A stretch of 64,000 nt of DNA, taken from contig NZ_LIXJ01000001.1 of NCBI RefSeq assembly GCF_001905795.1, positions 589,779-653,778 on the forward strand. The letters run 5' to 3'. The translations under genes were made by a program, and so were the position numbers. Below, in pieces: positions 61,012-64,000 of the stretch. A model generated the notes under the pieces. That model had not been told where the DNA came from. It searched no databases and was given only the letters and a program-made list of their open reading frames with translations. The DNA is from Streptomyces sp. CB01580. GTDB lineage: Bacteria; Actinomycetota; Actinomycetes; Streptomycetales; Streptomycetaceae. The number at the start of each line of letters is the position of its first letter. Position 1 is the stretch's first letter.

Positions 61012-63204
61012 TCAGCCGACCGTCGCAGCCGTTCCGTCCGCCTCACCCGAAAGCCCCGTCCCACCGGAACGCCCCGCCCCTTCGCGCGGGCCCGCCCCGT
61101 CCGGCCGCCTCGCCCCGTCGGCGCCGTCCGCCGCGTACCGTACGACCGTCGTCGGCGTGCGCGTCGCCGGAGTCCGCCGCCCCGCGCACTCCCTCAGCCA
61201 GCGCCGCAGCACCCGGTGCACCCGCTCGGCCCCCACCAGCTCGGTGCCGTCGGCCACCGGGGACGACAGGTCCGTCGGCCACAGCAGGAACGGCAGGGAC
61301 TGCGCGCCGCCGAGGCCGCCGTGCGAGCCGATCTGTTCCTCGAAGGCGTGCACGGTGCCCGTGGCCGCGTCGTGCATCGAGTTCACCATGACGTCGGCGA
61401 CGTGCGGGAAGGTGTCGGTGCGGCGGATCGCGGCCGCCGCACCGGGGCCGAACGGGGCCAACGGCCCCTCCCCGTCGCGCAGCTCCCGCACCGGGATCTC
61501 GGTGCCTCCGCCGCTCAGCACCACCGATCCGTGGCGTTCGCTGCGGACCAGCAGGAAGCCGATGCCCGGATGGTTGGCGAGAGTGCTGAGCAGCGCGGGA
61601 CGGCTCCGGTCGAGCTGTTCGCGCGAGGCACGCCCCTCGATGTCGGGGAAGGAGATCAGCCCGAGGTTGCCGGAGGCGAGGACGACCGGGTCGGACGGCT
61701 CGGCGCGGTGCTCCGCCCCGGTCTCCTCGACCGGGCGCCGGTGCAGGGCGATCCGCACCGCGTCGCGCGCCTCCGAGCCGCTGCGGGTGCGCTGCGCCCG
61801 GCGGGACACGGGCAGGCCGCAGCCCGCCCGCACCAGGTCCTTGAGCGTCAGCCCGTAGGCTCCCGCGAAGGTCTCCCCCGGGCTCTGGCCGTGGTCGGAG
61901 AGGAGCACGATCCGGTACCGGCGCGGGGTGTGTTCGGCGACCTTCGCGATCAGCGCGAGACAACGGTCCAGCCGCCCGAGCAGCTTCTCCGCGTCGCGGC
62001 TGTGCGGGCCGGAGTGGTGCGCCACCTCGTCGTACGCGACGAGGTCGGCGTAGACGGCGGTGCGTCCGGCGAACATGTCCCCCATGACGGCGGCGACCAC
62101 CACGTCCCGTTCGACGACGGTGGCGAAGGCCCGGATGAAGGGGTAGAGCCCGCCGCGCTTGATCCGAGGGGTGTCCTTCCGGATGCGGGCCCGGGTCGAC
62201 TCGCCGATCTCGCGGCAGACCTCCGCGACGAACGACAATGCCGTGCGCACGGCGTTGGCCGGGTCGGAGAAATAGGCGAAGTACCCGGCCCGGGAACGGC
62301 GGCCCTTGCCACGCCTGGCCGCCATGGACAGGACGAGCGCCAGTTGGTCGGCGCCGCCGCTGAAGAGGTTGCCGCGGCTGGCGCCGTCGACGGTGAGCAG
62401 CCCTCCGTCACGGGTGCGGGCGACGGCCCTGCGCTGGAGTTCGAGGGCGCTCGCGGGCCGGCTGGAGACCATGACGTCGCCGGTCTCCTTCTCGTACCAG
62501 CGGAAGGCGGGGACGTCGTGGTTGCTGCCGTGCAGAATGCCGAGCTGGCTGGCTCCGGTCTGGCTGGACCAGTCGGTGCGCCAGGGGGTGAGCCGGTGGC
62601 TCCCGTCGTCCGTGAGCCACCGCGCGACGGTCGGCATCAGCCCGGTGTCCGCCGCCCTGGCGAGGATGTCGTGGCCGACGCCGTCCAGCTGGATGAACAC
62701 GATGCCCGGTGGCCCGCAGCGGCCGTGGTCGTGCCCGCTGCGGCGGCGTCGGCGGTCGGCGAGCCGGGACAGGCGCCGCCGGTAGGCGTTGTCGTCACGG
62801 ACGGCGAGCGCCGTGGACGTGGCCGAGGCGACGGCGGACATCACGGCCGCGACGACGACCGCGGTCTGCGGGTCGGCGGCGCCGCGCCCGTCCGGTATGA
62901 GCCGCAGGGCGACCAGCAGCAGCGAACCGTTCAGGAAGAAGACGAGCAGGCCGAGGACGAGCGCGGGCACGATCAGCAGGGCCCGCACCAGGAGCGGCCA
63001 GACGAGTGCGGAGAGCAGGCCGAACGCTCCGGCGCCCCAGGCCGCGGTGAACGCGGTCTTGGTGATGCTGTCGCCGTCGTCCGACTGGAGCCGGAACTCC
63101 GGCAGCACCCCGGCGAGCACCAGCATCGTGAGCGTGGAGACCGCCCACACCACGGCCACTCGCATCAGGGCGTTGCCGACCGTTCGCCATCGCCCGTCAC
63201 CCAC
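61012..63204 (-). CDS. Membrane protein with holin-like four-helix part and phosphodiesterase (alkaline phosphatase fold) domain
   Basis: 730 residues. The N-terminal part (about 12-135) has four hydrophobic segments (VAVVWAVSTLTMLVLAGVLP, TAAWGAGAFGLLSALVWPLL, LLIVPALVLGLLVFFLNGSL, VVVAAVMSAVASATSTAL), like the phage-holin family IV. From about 165 there is an alkaline phosphatase superfamily domain: GIVFIQLDGVGHDIL (first Asp), SSQTGASQLGILHGSNHDVPAF (nucleophile Ser/Thr region), LVAYDEVAHHSG and RIVLLSDHGQSPGETF (metal Asp and His). The C-terminal 70 residues are low complexity. The combination suggests a membrane-bound phosphodiesterase; substrate unknown. Confidence 0.85.
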   Translation of the reverse strand: MGDGRWRTVGNALMRVAVVWAVSTLTMLVLAGVLPEFRLQSDDGDSITKTAFTAAWGAGAFGLLSALVWPLLVRALLIVPALVLGLLVFFLNGSLLLVALRLIPDGRGAADPQTAVVVAAVMSAVASATSTALAVRDDNAYRRRLSRLADRRRRRSGHDHGRCGPPGIVFIQLDGVGHDILARAADTGLMPTVARWLTDDGSHRLTPWRTDWSSQTGASQLGILHGSNHDVPAFRWYEKETGDVMVSSRPASALELQRRAVARTRDGGLLTVDGASRGNLFSGGADQLALVLSMAARRGKGRRSRAGYFAYFSDPANAVRTALSFVAEVCREIGESTRARIRKDTPRIKRGGLYPFIRAFATVVERDVVVAAVMGDMFAGRTAVYADLVAYDEVAHHSGPHSRDAEKLLGRLDRCLALIAKVAEHTPRRYRIVLLSDHGQSPGETFAGAYGLTLKDLVRAGCGLPVSRRAQRTRSGSEARDAVRIALHRRPVEETGAEHRAEPSDPVVLASGNLGLISFPDIEGRASREQLDRSRPALLSTLANHPGIGFLLVRSERHGSVVLSGGGTEIPVRELRDGEGPLAPFGPGAAAAIRRTDTFPHVADVMVNSMHDAATGTVHAFEEQIGSHGGLGGAQSLPFLLWPTDLSSPVADGTELVGAERVHRVLRRWLRECAGRRTPATRTPTTVVRYAADGADGARRPDGAGPREGAGRSGGTGLSGEADGTAATVG

Positions 63205-63341
63205 GCCTCAACCACCTCACGTCCGGGCCCCGCCGCTGCGGACCCTGTCCCCCAGCCTGTCACAGCCCGACGGCAAGCCGCGGAAGGGACGGGGCCGGGA
63301 CGAGGGCAGGGGCCGCGAGCCGGCAGTGGAGGCGGAGTGCG

Positions 63342-63755
63342 TCAGCGGCCGTCGTAACCGGCGGTGGGCATGGAGAGCCTGCGATGCACGCTCGCCTTCG
63401 TGCCGGCGTTGTACGGCGGCTCGTCCAGCCCGGCGATCTCCAGACGCACGCCGCGCCGCGCGCACTCCGCGGCGAACTCCGCGACCGACGTGAGGGCCCG
63501 TTCCAGCACCCGGTCGTTGGCGGCGACGAACACCTCGACGTCGCCGCTCTCGACATCGCTCCACAGGGCGTGGTGATCGGGGCGCAGCCCGTAGAAGCGG
63601 AGCTGGCGGGTGACGACGTACCCCTTGTCCGCGGCCCAGCGTGCGCACATGTCGTGCTGGCTGCGGGTGTCCACGAGGAACGGATCGCTGTCGAGTTCTT
63701 CGAGCGGTGTGAGACTGGCGATCGCCGCCACCCGTACGTCCACTGCGTCCCCCAA
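63342..63755 (-). CDS. Serine-recombinase-like catalytic-domain remnant of unknown function
   Basis: 137 residues. Between about 8 and 105 the layout is that of a resolvase/invertase N-terminal domain: VRVAAIASLTPLEE where YxRVS is expected, RSQHDMCARWAADKGYVVTRQL, and DVESGDVEVFVAANDRVLERAL with the usual Asp-Arg pair, followed by EFAAECARRGVRLEIA. The catalytic Ser is not found in its usual place, and no DNA-binding domain follows. It may be a retired recombinase domain with a new role, and no target site or partner was seen. Confidence 0.45.
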   Translation of the reverse strand: MGDAVDVRVAAIASLTPLEELDSDPFLVDTRSQHDMCARWAADKGYVVTRQLRFYGLRPDHHALWSDVESGDVEVFVAANDRVLERALTSVAEFAAECARRGVRLEIAGLDEPPYNAGTKASVHRRLSMPTAGYDGR

Positions 63756-64000
63756 GACCGTTCCCCCGTGCTAGGCGTACGCGCGACCCTACCCCTCCCT
63801 CTCCCCTGCAAAAAGGCGCATGTCGGGACGGGAGGAGCGCATGACACCGCGCGGAACAGCAGTGCGCCCGCGCGCGCCGGAGCGGACTCGGCGACGAGGG
63901 CGCACACGGGGCGGCCGGAAGGGTCGTACGGGTGGCCCGGGTGTATGCCACGGCGCACGCGCTCGATGCGTGGACCACGCCTAGGGCCTGTGCGGAGTCG
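63756..64000. other. Intergenic region at the right edge
   Basis: About 245 bases upstream of the serine-recombinase-like gene, open to the window end. No gene, hairpin or operator was recognised. Confidence 0.4.

Overview
The window is high-GC actinobacterial DNA, almost certainly a Streptomyces chromosome. The signs are very strong G/C preference at third codon positions, GTG/TTG starts, 4-base ATGA/GTGA stop-start overlaps, an XRE(DUF5753)/DUF397/ATPase regulator set, a fused SecDF, several Tat or Sec exported enzymes and a PASTA-less Ser/Thr kinase. No CRISPR array, transposase, prophage block or rRNA was seen.

Layout. 1-5100: a type I restriction-modification operon (hsdM end, hsdS, hsdR) closed by a perfect hairpin. 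5113-6767: DUF397, an XRE regulator and a divergent anti-sigma-type ATPase. 6798-10410: an SDR, a beta-helix protein with a channel-like C-terminus, and two overlapping small P-loop kinases. 10453-10772 carries a decayed fragment of an anti-sigma-type ATPase. 10773-16454: a Ser/Thr kinase, a UvrD-like helicase and two overlapping ATP-grasp ligases on the other strand, with a very weak short divergent frame. 16769-16856: tRNA-Leu(GAG) with its own terminator.

17113-25621 is the most notable region. It is a minus-strand operon whose gene families match the ebo cluster (EboA, TatD-like EboB, UbiA-like EboC, TIM-barrel EboE, phosphodiesterase EboF). The usual 3-dehydroquinate-synthase-like EboD is not present; a myo-inositol-phosphate-synthase-like cyclase heads the operon instead, and two extra sugar-isomerase-like TIM barrels are included. 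Nearly all genes overlap by 4 bases, so they are probably made together.

25898-37710 is a minus-strand sugar locus: ROK regulator, ribose-type ABC transporter, Gfo/Idh/MocA dehydrogenase, xylose-isomerase-like protein and a 1252-residue secreted protein joining a sugar-dehydrogenase propeller, PKD, carbohydrate-binding, ThuA and DUF1080 domains. The combination suggests oxidation and cleavage of glycosides through 3-keto sugars; this is inference.

37977-64000 is a series of mostly unlinked units: KAS III, FdhD behind a triple repeat, a bile-acid-symporter-like protein with a divergent LysR, an acyl-CoA synthetase, a secreted GH8/CBM/sugar dehydrogenase group behind a palindrome, an aldo/keto reductase, a possible structured RNA, a His/Gly-rich secreted protein, a methyltransferase with a divergent LysR, a pterin dehydratase, an XRE regulator, SecDF, an MreB-like protein coupled to a secreted Pro-rich protein, a NAD-dependent DNA ligase, a membrane phosphodiesterase and a serine-recombinase-like remnant.
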